Assembly: GCA_030431975.1 (NCBI GenBank)
Contig: JAUIHP010000013.1
Span: forward strand, 121,108 to 185,107
DNA: 64,000 bases
Source of the DNA: a bacterium
Lineage (GTDB): Bacteria; Eisenbacteria; RBG-16-71-46; CAIMUX01
Direction of reading: 5' to 3'
Made by a program: the position numbers and the translations under genes. Below are positions 9,990-18,208 of this stretch, in pieces. The notes under the pieces were generated by a model that was not told where the DNA came from, made no database searches, and saw only the letters and a list, made by a program, of their open reading frames with translations. How positions within the stretch are numbered: the first letter of the stretch is position 1; each line of letters opens with the position of its first letter.

Positions 9990-11081
9990 ATGACGTTCTC
10001 TCTTTCACGGGTTGCGACCCTCGCAGTGCCATCCAAGAAGTACGGAGCCACCACTTCATCACGGCTGGGTTCGACTTCGTCGTTTCTCGCCCTGCTTGCC
10101 CTTTTAGGCGGCTTCGGCCAAACGGACCGCCTCGCGGCGGCGCAGGACTTTGCGTTCGACGCGGACGAGCTTGCCGTTCACGCACCGACCGTCGCCGAGC
10201 CCGTACCTGTCGTCACCGAACGTGGAACGTGCGATGGTGAAACCGTCTTTTCTCACCACGACGGGACCTTCGAAGGCGCCTACGCCTGGAGCTTCGGAGG
10301 CGTAAGCGCGCCGAACTACGGTGCATTCGCTGAAGGCTTCACCGGTGACGCATCGATTTGCGAGGTGCAGTTCTTTCTTGCGCAACTCGGCCAGCAGAAC
10401 GGACAAACGATGGATGTCTACGTTTGGGAAGACACCGGGACCGACGATCCGGGAGCCGTCCTTGCGATCGTACCCGCGGTGGATCCCGGCCCCATCTCCA
10501 CATGGCCGAACGTCAGCCAGCACAACGTCAGTATCTCGGCCGGCGTCTCCGGAGATTGGTGGGTCGGTTACTGGGGAGATTGGGCGGGACAGGCGGCAGG
10601 TTGGTTCCTTGCCGGAGACGAGAGTGGCGCGGCGGGACGGCCCCGCACGAACGTTGCACCCGGGAACGGCAATCCGACCGGTTGGTATCATCCGAACACG
10701 ATCTTCGGCTGGGAAAGCGCACGCAGTCTGGGAATTCAAGTCGTCACCGGCGACGCCCCTGCGGACGCGCCGGACGCACCCTACCCGGGATCAGAAGCGA
10801 ATGCCCTGACCGGCATCCGAAACATTGCCCCGAATCCGTTCCGGGATTCCGTTTCTATCGACTTCACGGTACCCAATCGAGGATCAGCTCATCTCGATGT
10901 CTACTCCGTCGCGGGTCGGCACGTTTCGAAACTCGAGTCCGGCCAATTCGAACGCGGATCGCACAGAACGGAATGGGACGGACGTGACTCCGCCGGACGT
11001 TCCCAACCCGGCGGGGTTTATCTCGTTCGGCTGACCACGGATGAGGGAAGTTCCGTTCGACGAGTCATGTTGGCCCGCTAA
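9990..11081 (+). CDS. Secreted YVW/GYW-domain protein with FlgD-type C-terminal domain (paralogue B)
   Basis: A 363-residue protein; AAGGAG lies 8 nt before the ATG. It starts 29 bp after the previous gene and is its tandem paralogue. The N-terminus has a hydrophobic signal-like segment ('SFLALLALLGGF') followed by 'LAAAQD'. Residues about 80-250 are the YVW/GYW domain with 'YGAFAEGF', 'GQTMDVYVW', 'DPGPISTWPNVS', 'WWVGYWGDWAGQAAGWF' and the two conserved Cys. The C-terminus is a FlgD/T9SS-type Ig domain ('APNPFRDSVSIDF', 'WDGRDSAGRSQPGGVYLVRL') ending in RVMLAR. It is closer to the 28478 protein ('GQTMD', 'VGYWGDWAG') than to its immediate neighbour. Function unknown. Confidence 0.88.
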   Translation: MTFSLSRVATLAVPSKKYGATTSSRLGSTSSFLALLALLGGFGQTDRLAAAQDFAFDADELAVHAPTVAEPVPVVTERGTCDGETVFSHHDGTFEGAYAWSFGGVSAPNYGAFAEGFTGDASICEVQFFLAQLGQQNGQTMDVYVWEDTGTDDPGAVLAIVPAVDPGPISTWPNVSQHNVSISAGVSGDWWVGYWGDWAGQAAGWFLAGDESGAAGRPRTNVAPGNGNPTGWYHPNTIFGWESARSLGIQVVTGDAPADAPDAPYPGSEANALTGIRNIAPNPFRDSVSIDFTVPNRGSAHLDVYSVAGRHVSKLESGQFERGSHRTEWDGRDSAGRSQPGGVYLVRLTTDEGSSVRRVMLAR

Positions 11082-11112
11082 CCCGAACTTTCACGTCGTT
11101 CAGCGCCGGAAC

Positions 11113-11158
11113 ATCATGCAACCATCATGCAACCATCATGCAACCAGATGGTTGCATG
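11113..11158 (+). promoter_or_regulatory. Probable ArsR-type operator: triple 11-bp direct repeat ending in a 22-bp palindrome
   Basis: Three exact tandem copies of ATCATGCAACC start at 11113, 11124 and 11135. The last overlaps a perfect inverted repeat, CATGCAACCA (11137-11146) and TGGTTGCATG (11149-11158), separated by GA. The palindrome ends 60 bp upstream of the SRPBCC start, in the promoter zone of an operon that encodes its own ArsR regulator. Autoregulatory binding here is inferred; the repeats and palindrome are seen directly. The extra half-sites at 11-bp phasing could support cooperative binding on one face of the helix. Confidence 0.7.
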
Positions 11159-11218
11159 TGACGAATACTTCGCCTACGATCCCCGTAGGTAAGGAGGCAG
11201 AAGGAGGCAAGCGGAAGC

Positions 11219-11671
11219 ATGAAGAGCCAGGATCAGGTAGTAAAGGTCGTCGAACTCAAGGCATCCGTTTCTCGCGTCTGGCGCGCTCTCACCGACCACC
11301 AGGAGTTCGGCCGGTGGTTCCGCGTCGACCTCGACGGGCCTTTCGAGGTTGGAGCGCTCACGACGGGACGAATGACGTACCCCGGCCACGAGGGTGTGAA
11401 GTGGGAATCCACTACGGAGACGTGGGTCGAAGAGGAATTGTTTGCCTTTTCGTGGCCGCCCAGCGCCGTCGATCCCGATACGTCGTACGACGACGAAGCA
11501 AAGGTCACGGTTGAGTTTCGTTTGGAGCCCAGCAACGGCGGAACCCGGCTCACCATCACGGAGTCCGGCTTCCTTCAGTTTCCCGACTCGAAACGACTCG
11601 AGATTCTTCGACAGAACGTCGAGGGTTGGGACATCCAGGCCGACAACATCGCCGCCTATGTCGAGGCCTAG
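11219..11671 (+). CDS. SRPBCC (AHA1-like, START-fold) domain protein
   Basis: A 150-residue protein covering a full-length SRPBCC domain: 'VELKASVSRVWRALTD.QEFGRWF' at the N-terminus, a central 'TYPGHEGVKWESTTETWVEEELFAFSW' strand region (broken here), and 'GGTRLTITESGF' before the C-terminal helix. Such proteins bind hydrophobic ligands; no specific ligand can be read from the sequence. Two ribosome-binding-like AAGGAGG motifs stand 10 bp apart (11191 and 11201); the nearer is 11 nt from the ATG. The gene overlaps the downstream ArsR gene, a very common SRPBCC-ArsR pairing, with a palindromic operator upstream. Confidence 0.88.
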   Translation: MKSQDQVVKVVELKASVSRVWRALTDHQEFGRWFRVDLDGPFEVGALTTGRMTYPGHEGVKWESTTETWVEEELFAFSWPPSAVDPDTSYDDEAKVTVEFRLEPSNGGTRLTITESGFLQFPDSKRLEILRQNVEGWDIQADNIAAYVEA

Positions 11672-12023
11672 AACTACGAGAGCGAAGCCCAGCCGAAGGT
11701 CCGTGCGCCGGCGCACGAATCCTGCGCCCGTTTTCGCCGCCCTCGGTGACACGACGCGACTGGAACTGCTATCCCGTCTCGGCGACGGCCATTCTCATTC
11801 CATCACGGAGTTGACGGAGGGCTTCGATCTGACCCGGCAAGCGGTGACCAAGCATCTGCGCGTGCTCGACAAAGCCGGTGTCGTGAAGTGCACACGTGTC
11901 GGGAGGGAAAGCCGCTTCTCCATTCGTCCCGGTTCGGTCTCGGCAGCCAGAGACTACCTCGCCCGGGTCTCCGCCCAGTGGGACGAGACGATCGGGCGGC
12001 TGCGCGAGGTTCTGGACGAGTAG
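11658..12023 (+). CDS. ArsR-family winged-helix transcriptional regulator
   Basis: About 121 residues. The core is a typical ArsR HTH: 'VFAALGDTTRLELLSRL', 'SITELTEGFDLTRQAVTKHLRVLDKAGVV' (broken here), then 'RVGRESRFSI'. No Cys-based metal site (CxCxxC) is present, as expected for ArsR proteins paired with SRPBCC genes. ATG 11658 overlaps the 3' end of the SRPBCC gene by 14 nt, which suggests translational coupling. GTG 11703 is an alternative start giving a 106-residue protein closer to the usual family length, with only a weak GAAGG upstream. Probably an autoregulatory repressor acting at the palindrome upstream of 11219 (inference). Confidence 0.85.
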   Translation: MSRPRTTRAKPSRRSVRRRTNPAPVFAALGDTTRLELLSRLGDGHSHSITELTEGFDLTRQAVTKHLRVLDKAGVVKCTRVGRESRFSIRPGSVSAARDYLARVSAQWDETIGRLREVLDE

Positions 12024-12049
12024 CACGCTGCGTCAGGTTCTGGACGAGT
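12007..12049 (+). repeat. 15-bp direct repeat at ArsR gene end
   Basis: AGGTTCTGGACGAGT occurs at 12007-12021 (the last codons of the ArsR gene) and again at 12035-12049, 28 bp later. It looks like a small local duplication of the gene's 3' end; no function is assigned. Confidence 0.6.
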
Positions 12050-12261
12050 CGCATATCGATGCGCCACGTCCGGCAGCGGCCGGGCGCTCGAGTCGCCTAG
12101 GCTGATCTGTTCATGAAGCCCGAATCGATGAAGTTCGAAGCGGGGAGGTGGCGAAGAGGGTCGCAGAGATGCAACCCTCCACCGGGTCCGTGACGTAGGG
12201 TTGACTGTCCTGTCGAACTCTGAGTCTCAGAACGTTGCGTCGCCACGGAGCCGGTCCCACC

Positions 12262-13056
12262 ATGCCCATCAAGACCCGGGCCAACATCATCCGCTACGAG
12301 GCGGAACACCTCATGAACGCCCACGTCGACGGGTGCCATCGTCTCAGCATCCTGGTTCGGGGGTCGATCCGGGAGGGGGACGGTCGACGTGCGGAGACTC
12401 TCCAGCCGGGCGCCGTCGGCTTCAAGTCTGATCAGTTCGTTCACGAGAACGAGTTCGGCGCGGACGGTGCGACGATTGTCTCCATAGTTCTACCTTCTCC
12501 CCGGCTCCACTTGTTGGCCGGCGGAGACCTCCTCTCGTGGAGATGGAATCACAGCGGTACGAACTCGCTGCAGGGACTGCGGCTGGCGTCGGCTCTCCTG
12601 AGGAAAGATGACGGTGTCACGGAGGACGCAGTTCGAAAGATTCTCTTCCATCTCCGAGCAACCCCTCCCCGACCCTTTGCGACCGGAAACCAACCCGCAT
12701 GGTTACCCCACGTGTTACGTGAACTCCGGAACTCGGACCGATCCAGGAGTATCGAGGACATTTCCAACGAACTCGAACGTCATCCCGTAGCCCTGGGTCG
12801 CGCTTTCCGGCGACACGTCGGATGTTCCGCATCTGAATACCGTCACCGTTGCCGCATTCATCGGGTAGCGGTCACGCTCCTCCAGGAGAACGCTAGTCTC
12901 ACGGATCTCGCCCTCAAGAACGGCTTCTCGGATCTCAGCCACATGACACGCACGTTCCGCCGACTCATGGACATCCCGCCGGGCGCCTATCGAGACTCCT
13001 TCCGGGACGTGTCGAAGTTGGATTCGTTCAAGACGGAGTGGTCCCTTTCCTTCTAG
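12262..13056 (+). CDS. AraC-family transcriptional regulator
   Basis: A 264-residue protein from ATG 12262; a TTG at 12235 would add nine residues but is less likely. The N-terminal ~150 residues resemble an AraC ligand-binding/cupin-like sensor ('GCHRLSILVRGSIREGD', 'LQPGAVGFKSDQFVHENEF'). The C-terminal ~100 residues are a two-HTH AraC domain: 'SIEDISNELERHPVALGRAFRRHVG' (broken here), 'YRHRCRIHRVAVTLLQ', and the second helix signature 'LTDLALKNGFSDLSHMTRTFRR' (broken here). It lies 36 bp upstream of the co-directional serine hydrolase, so it may control that gene (inference). No clear promoter could be fixed in the 238 bp upstream. Confidence 0.87.
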   Translation: MPIKTRANIIRYEAEHLMNAHVDGCHRLSILVRGSIREGDGRRAETLQPGAVGFKSDQFVHENEFGADGATIVSIVLPSPRLHLLAGGDLLSWRWNHSGTNSLQGLRLASALLRKDDGVTEDAVRKILFHLRATPPRPFATGNQPAWLPHVLRELRNSDRSRSIEDISNELERHPVALGRAFRRHVGCSASEYRHRCRIHRVAVTLLQENASLTDLALKNGFSDLSHMTRTFRRLMDIPPGAYRDSFRDVSKLDSFKTEWSLSF

Positions 13057-13092
13057 TTTCGGGTAGGCCGAATCCAGACTCGGAGGAACCCG

Positions 13093-14619
13093 ATGACCAC
13101 TCTACTGATCCTCAGCATTATTCTGTCGTTTCTGACTCTCCCGCCGATGACCGCAAAGGCAGAGGAACCTCGGCCGCTTTCGGATCAGGAGGAGTTCCGT
13201 CGGGAACTGGATACCTGGCTGTCCACCCATCTCTCCACGCTGAACGTTGCTCCCAGCGTTGCCGTGGCCGTGGTCGTTGGTAACCAGACCGTTGTCGCCG
13301 ATGGTTGGGGAGTGATTGATCTCGAGTCCGGCACTCCAGCGACCGGGGAGACCGTGTACTACATCGCGTCCGCGACAAAGCCGTTCACCGGTTTGATGGC
13401 GGCGGTGCTGGATGCTCGGGGCCAACTCTCTCTGGATTCCAAGTTCACGTCCTACCTCGGCTCGAGCCATCTGGCGGACTCAATCGACGTATCGCGGGTG
13501 CGGCTACGGGACCTCCTGACCCATTCGGCCGGGTTTCAGAACTCCATGATCACGGGACGCCTCGCCTTCACGGGTGAGCACGACGAAGAGACTCTCTGGA
13601 ACCTGCTCGCGCACAGTTCGAGCGATCCGGAGTCACCATACGGCACCTACCGCTACGACAACCTCGGCTACAACGTCTACACCATGGTTCAGGACCGCGT
13701 TACTGGGCGCAGTTGGCAAGACGTTCTCGAAGAAACGGTACTCGCCCCTTTGGGTATGAAACACACGAGCGCTTACGCATCGAAGTCCCGCCTCTGGGGC
13801 GTCCCGATTGCCGCTCCCCACTTCGGGCTTCATCCGGACGGGCCCAAGCAGACCTATCTGCAGAAGGAAGACGACACCATGCAGTCTGCGGGAGGCCTCC
13901 TGACCACGGCGGCGGACATGGGACGGTGGCTGGAGTGCCAACTCAACGATGGCCAAGTCGGCGCGGATCAGGTCGTTCCTGCCGATGCGGTCCGCGCAGC
14001 GCATGCGGGCCTCGTCCACGTGGAAAACGAACGTCCTCCGTTTGGAAGTTCGGCTTATGGCCTGGGTTGGAACCACGGCAGCTATCAGGAACGCGCCGTC
14101 CTTCACCACTCCGGAGGTTTCTCCGGATTCTCGACGACCGTCTCCTTCATGCCGGAAGCACGAATCGGCGTCGCCGTCCTGGTCAATGACTCCACACTCG
14201 GCAACTATCTCACGGGAATGATCAGCACGTGGGTCTACGACTGGTGGCTGCAGACGGAAAGCCCGGACTCTGTCGTTTCCTTTGAGGACCTCACCGAGAT
14301 GAGAGATCGCTTTCGCAAGAAGATTGCAGAAGATCTCGAAAGTCGATCCAAGCGGCGATGGATGCTCTCACGGGACTACGAGACTTATGCCGGCACCTAC
14401 ATTAGCGACCTCTGGGGAACGGTCGTGGTCGAACATCGGGAGGGAGACCTTCACGTCCGCAGTGGAAACCTGCACTGCATCGCCACGGCGATGGAGAACC
14501 CGGAGACGGCGCGACTCGAGCTCGTTCCCGGTCGTGGCATCGTCATCCGATTCGAACCACCCACCGGGCCGGTTGAGCGGGTCATCGTCGATGGGGATGT
14601 GTACGAGCGGGAGGGATAG
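13093..14619 (+). CDS. Beta-lactamase-fold (class C/PBP4*-like) serine hydrolase, exported
   Basis: A 508-residue protein with GGAGG before the ATG. The N-terminus is a signal peptide (hydrophobic residues 3-17, 'AKAEEP'). Catalytic signatures: S93-A-T-K96 (SxxK), Y188-D-N190 (YxN) and H339-S-G-G342 at the KTG-equivalent strand. A ~130-residue extension follows the hydrolase core and resembles the C-terminal beta-barrel often attached to such proteins. Family members include D-aminopeptidases, esterases and PBP-like enzymes; the substrate cannot be read from sequence. The stop codon is the first three bases of the tandem array beginning at 14617. Confidence 0.88.
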   Translation: MTTLLILSIILSFLTLPPMTAKAEEPRPLSDQEEFRRELDTWLSTHLSTLNVAPSVAVAVVVGNQTVVADGWGVIDLESGTPATGETVYYIASATKPFTGLMAAVLDARGQLSLDSKFTSYLGSSHLADSIDVSRVRLRDLLTHSAGFQNSMITGRLAFTGEHDEETLWNLLAHSSSDPESPYGTYRYDNLGYNVYTMVQDRVTGRSWQDVLEETVLAPLGMKHTSAYASKSRLWGVPIAAPHFGLHPDGPKQTYLQKEDDTMQSAGGLLTTAADMGRWLECQLNDGQVGADQVVPADAVRAAHAGLVHVENERPPFGSSAYGLGWNHGSYQERAVLHHSGGFSGFSTTVSFMPEARIGVAVLVNDSTLGNYLTGMISTWVYDWWLQTESPDSVVSFEDLTEMRDRFRKKIAEDLESRSKRRWMLSRDYETYAGTYISDLWGTVVVEHREGDLHVRSGNLHCIATAMENPETARLELVPGRGIVIRFEPPTGPVERVIVDGDVYEREG

Positions 14620-14726
14620 CGGCTGGATAGCGGCTGGATTGCGGCTGGATCGCGAGTGGATCGCGAGTGGGTCGATGCTGGATGGCGGCTGGACAGCGGC
14701 TAAGTAGCGGCTGGCTAGCGGCTGAC
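14617..14726 (+). repeat. Ten tandem 11-bp units between convergent genes
   Basis: Ten uninterrupted 11-bp units with consensus TAGCGGCTGGA run without indels across 110 bp. Units 1 and 2 are identical; units 4-6 and 8-10 are diverged (e.g. TCGCGAGTGGA). The TAG of unit 1 is the stop codon of the upstream hydrolase. The CTA at the unit 9/10 junction (14715-14717) is the stop of the convergent kinase gene. Confidence 0.9.
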
Positions 14727-17381
14727 TGTTGACGCTCGCCAGCGCTCTGCGTCCTCCGTCCGACCCATCTGCTCGTAGATACTCACGAGCTTCTCGGCAA
14801 CCTCTTTCGTCTGTAGAGAGTCACTGAGTTCGTAGGCAGCCAGGAGTTCACGCTCCGCGTCCTCGTCACGGTCCAGCTCTTCGTAGACCTCTGACAGCCT
14901 GATCCGTCCCCGGCGAACGCGATCATGTCTGGGTCCGTAGGTCTCCGTTGCGCTCGTTGTAAACTCCTGTGCTTCGCGAAGACCCGCTTCGGGATCTCCA
15001 TGCGCCGTGAGCGCAAGAATGTAGTCCTCCCACGCCGTTGCGACGGGATCCGCGTCCTCACCGAGTACGACGCGACTGGTCTTCAGCGCCTTCCGGGCGA
15101 CATCGAGCGCCCGACCGGTTTCGCCAACACCCAGCAGAGCCTTGACCAGAGTCGACTGCAGATAAATGGTCGAAGGGTTCTCCTCGCCGTACTTGTTCAT
15201 GGAGAGAGTAAGTCCCTCCTCGACCAGGCGAAGGGCCTCACGCTCTTCCCCCAGTCGTCCCAGAACTCGCGCGAGGTTTCCGAGCGTGATCATCGTCTGC
15301 GAGTGATCCGGTCCCAAAACCCGCTGCTGGATCTCATAGACTCGGGAGAGTTGCTCCCGACCTTGTTCGTTCCGATGATCCCGAAGTAACGCGGTACCGA
15401 GATTACTTCGGAAGAGGATGGTCTGCGGATCTTCCGGTCCACGAACCCGCTCGCTTCTTTCGATCGCATCTTCATAGAGCGCGATGGCCTCGCCGTAACG
15501 TCCCATTCGGGTCTCGAGCATCGCGAGGTTACCTTTGACGTCGATCGCCAACGGATCGTCCTCCCCGACCGACTGACGTGCGGCCTCGAGTCCCTGCTGA
15601 AAGATCTCGCGTGCGACGTCATAATGCCCGAGCTGCATGTTGAGGAAGGCGACATTGCTTCCGGTCATGATCGCCGCCATGTGGTCCGGCGGATCCTCGA
15701 GCCGTACGAAATCGTAGGCTTTCGTAAAGGACTCGAGTGCGCGCTCGTAATCTCCCTGGAAGTACGCAACCTGTCCGATGAGCTGATATCCGTCGAAGAA
15801 CCACGGGTCCCGCCTGTTCTCGACCAGCTCGTCCCAAAGGGCCACCGCCGCTGTGATCTGCGTGTCCGCCTTGGCGTACTCGCTGAGCGTGGTATAGGTG
15901 TAGCCGATGACCTTCCGCAGCTCCGCCTCCACCAGACGGTTCTCGAATCTTCCTTCGATATCGAGTGCCGCCTGATCCAATACCTCCCGAACCGTGACCT
16001 CACGGCCTTGTTCGCTTGGATTGGCGGCCCCGAGCATGTCGGAAAGAAACTCCGTGACCGTGTTGGACTGCTCGAGAGCGACGGCCTTGGCATCCCGTTC
16101 GGCTTGCGCGTTGACGAGAGCGAGTGTCGTAGCGACCAGACCTGCGGTCAGCGAAAGGAGGGTGGCGGCCACGCCTCCGACGAGCACGTGGTTTCGACGG
16201 GCAAACTTCTTGAACTGGTAGATAGTGCTCGCAGGACGGGCCAGGATGGGTTCGTCCGCAAGATAGCGCCTCAGGTCCGCGCCCAACTCTCCCGCCGACA
16301 CGTAGCGACGATCCGGGTCCCTTTCCAGCGCCTTGGACACAATGGTGGAAACGTCGCTGCCGATTGCGGGCGTACGGCTGACCAGAGATGGTGGGTCGGT
16401 GTCGGTGATGATCCGGGCGGCTTCCGCCATCGGTTTGCCCGAGAGATCGTAGGGCCGCGAACCGGAGAGCAGTTCGAAGAGAAGAATCCCGAGCGAGTAC
16501 ACATCGCATCGGGCATCGATGTCGCGGCGCCCGGCGACCTGCTCTGGACTCATGTACGACAGGGTTCCGACGATCTGTCCAGCGTGCGTGTGGACCGTAG
16601 TGACCTGAAGGTCGGAGTCTGTGATTCGGGCGACTCCAAAGTCCAGAACCTTGGGCTCCCCGATGGAGTCGGGGCTCGAAGTGGACTGTTGCGTGCTGGT
16701 CGCCTCGCCGCGGACGAGAATGTTTCCCGGTTTCAGGTCCCGATGAACGACTCCCTTTTGATGAGCGTGTTCCACCGCATCGCAGACGCGGGCCACGAGT
16801 TCGAGAGTTTCTCGTGTGCCCAGTCCAAGATCGCGAACATGTCGGTCGATCGGAACTCCATCGACCAGTTCCATCGCAATGAACGGCCAGGTCCGGTCTC
16901 CGATCGGCGCCGAACCGGCCTCGTGAATGCTGGCGATTCCCGGGTGATCGAGCTGCCCGAGTAGTTGCGCCTCGTGCCAAAAGCGTTTCAGGAGTTCTTC
17001 GGTAGCAAACGCGGAACGAATGACCTTGAGAGCCACGCGACGCCGAGGATTCTCCTGCTGCGCGTCATAGACGATCCCCATCCCGCCCCGACCAAGAACA
17101 CCGCGAATCTTGTAGCTGCCGATTTCTTTGGGATGCTCGTCCGGACTCGGCTCGCCTCCGGCCAGCTCTTCTGCCAGAAGCCGGGGCCCGGCGCCGCGAT
17201 GCGAAGTCGAGAGAGCTGCGTTTTCCTCGTCCTCAAATGCGAGAAGCGATTCCACTTCCTGCCGGAGCGAATCGTCTCCGTCACATCTTCGGTCGAGAAA
17301 CTGCCGCCTCTCTTCAATCGAGAGGTCGCAAGCCTCGTCGAAGAGTTGCTTCACCTGCTTGTGTCGATCGACGGACGTCAC
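14715..17381 (-). CDS. Serine/threonine protein kinase with transmembrane segment and extracytoplasmic TPR domain
   Basis: An 888-residue protein. The GTG at 17381 is preferred because it overlaps the sigma-factor stop as GTGA and because 'DRHKQVKQLFDEAC' is the usual N-terminal start of this family. The kinase domain has glycine loop 'LGRGGMGIVY', 'VALKVI', catalytic loop H213-R-D-L-K-P-G-N, D247-F-G and 'GTLSYMSPEQ'. A single transmembrane helix lies at about residues 399-425 ('HVLVGGVAATLLSLTAGLV', broken here). The C-terminal half is tetratricopeptide-rich with 'A..L.E.AI....RV.G..DP.T' units of the 42-residue (TPR_12-like) type. Coupled to the ECF sigma gene, it probably signals envelope status to that regulator (inference from family context). 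Confidence 0.92.
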   Translation of the reverse strand: MTSVDRHKQVKQLFDEACDLSIEERRQFLDRRCDGDDSLRQEVESLLAFEDEENAALSTSHRGAGPRLLAEELAGGEPSPDEHPKEIGSYKIRGVLGRGGMGIVYDAQQENPRRRVALKVIRSAFATEELLKRFWHEAQLLGQLDHPGIASIHEAGSAPIGDRTWPFIAMELVDGVPIDRHVRDLGLGTRETLELVARVCDAVEHAHQKGVVHRDLKPGNILVRGEATSTQQSTSSPDSIGEPKVLDFGVARITDSDLQVTTVHTHAGQIVGTLSYMSPEQVAGRRDIDARCDVYSLGILLFELLSGSRPYDLSGKPMAEAARIITDTDPPSLVSRTPAIGSDVSTIVSKALERDPDRRYVSAGELGADLRRYLADEPILARPASTIYQFKKFARRNHVLVGGVAATLLSLTAGLVATTLALVNAQAERDAKAVALEQSNTVTEFLSDMLGAANPSEQGREVTVREVLDQAALDIEGRFENRLVEAELRKVIGYTYTTLSEYAKADTQITAAVALWDELVENRRDPWFFDGYQLIGQVAYFQGDYERALESFTKAYDFVRLEDPPDHMAAIMTGSNVAFLNMQLGHYDVAREIFQQGLEAARQSVGEDDPLAIDVKGNLAMLETRMGRYGEAIALYEDAIERSERVRGPEDPQTILFRSNLGTALLRDHRNEQGREQLSRVYEIQQRVLGPDHSQTMITLGNLARVLGRLGEEREALRLVEEGLTLSMNKYGEENPSTIYLQSTLVKALLGVGETGRALDVARKALKTSRVVLGEDADPVATAWEDYILALTAHGDPEAGLREAQEFTTSATETYGPRHDRVRRGRIRLSEVYEELDRDEDAERELLAAYELSDSLQTKEVAEKLVSIYEQMGRTEDAERWRASTVSR

Positions 17382-17980
17382 GCCTGCTCGCTCGACATGG
17401 CCTGATTGAGCCAGGCGCGTGCGTGACGCCACTCGCGGCGGATGGTGCGATCCGACACGTCGAGCACTGAAGCCGTTTCCTCTGCGGTCAGGCCCGCAAA
17501 GAACCAAAGCTCGATGATCTTGGCTTGCCTGGAGTCCACCTCGGCGAGCTGGTTGAGTGCATTCTCGAGCTGAAGAATGTCGAGCTCGCTCTCACCCGAT
17601 GGTGTTGCCAGACGCTCCAGTGGTACCCGCTCCCCCCCTTTTCCCCCACGTTTGTCGCGTCGTTTGCCGCGTGCATGGTCCGTAAGGATCTGGCGCATGG
17701 CCTGAGCGGCCACCGCGAGGAAGTGGTTGCGATTGTTCCAGCTCGCTTCCGAACGGTGAATCATCTTGAGGAAGACTTCGTGAACGAGCGCCGTCGGTTG
17801 CAACGTGTGATCGGCCGGCTGATCGCGGAAGTATCCCCCGGCGATTCGGCGCAGCTGTTCGTAGACGAGCGGAAGCAGCTGGTCGACGGCGGCGACGTCT
17901 CCTTCCCGAATTCGAAGGAGCAGACGAGTCGCTTCGTTGGACTCCTGAGGCCCTTGGAGAGGTTCGTTGGCTGCGGCCAT
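17378..17980 (-). CDS. ECF-subfamily RNA polymerase sigma factor (TIGR02999-like)
   Basis: A 200-residue protein from ATG 17980; a longer version would start at 18058, but no family similarity is seen there. Region 2 is 'LQPTALVHEVFLKM' and 'HFLAVAAQAMRQILTDHAR'. The linker 'KRRDKRGG' follows, and region 4 ends in the HTH 'GLTAEETASVLDVSDRTIRR' and 'EWRHARAWL'. This matches the sigma class often found directly upstream of Ser/Thr kinases in Planctomycetes and Acidobacteria. Its last 4 nt overlap the kinase start, implying coupled translation. No anti-sigma gene is visible, so the kinase is the likely regulator. Confidence 0.92.
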   Translation of the reverse strand: MAAANEPLQGPQESNEATRLLLRIREGDVAAVDQLLPLVYEQLRRIAGGYFRDQPADHTLQPTALVHEVFLKMIHRSEASWNNRNHFLAVAAQAMRQILTDHARGKRRDKRGGKGGERVPLERLATPSGESELDILQLENALNQLAEVDSRQAKIIELWFFAGLTAEETASVLDVSDRTIRREWRHARAWLNQAMSSEQA

Positions 17981-18037
17981 GCCAACTATTTTATCAGACC
18001 GCCTTTGGGATCCCCGAACCTTCCTGGCCCGGACCGA

Positions 18038-18062
18038 GTTTGTTCGGCTGCTGAACAAACTT
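18038..18062. promoter_or_regulatory. 9-bp inverted repeat in divergent promoter region
   Basis: AGTTTGTTC (18038-18046) and GAACAAACT (18054-18062) form a perfect inverted repeat with a 7-bp spacer. It lies between the sigma-factor start (17980, minus) and the giant gene start (18209, plus). It is AT-richer than its surroundings and correctly placed to be an operator serving either or both directions. The function is inferred from position only. Confidence 0.5.
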
Positions 18063-18208
18063 CCGGCATCCCCAAGTGACTACTGAGACGTCCCTTGAAC
18101 GATTGCACGAGAAGTGTGTCCGGTCCCTCGCCGAAACATCGTGTCCGATCGAATGCCCAGGCGAGGCCCTGGATCCGTGAGCCCGAAACCCCCAAGGAGA
18201 GAGAACTC

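Noticed and set aside
12172..12203. CAACCCT/AGGGTTG inverted repeat and a TTGACT box before the AraC gene
   Set aside because: The stem is only 7 bp with an 18-nt loop, and no -10 element lies at the proper distance from TTGACT; not strong enough to call a promoter or operator.
15624..16964. 446-codon plus-strand open frame
   Set aside because: Antisense to the kinase-TPR gene, with low-complexity basic composition.
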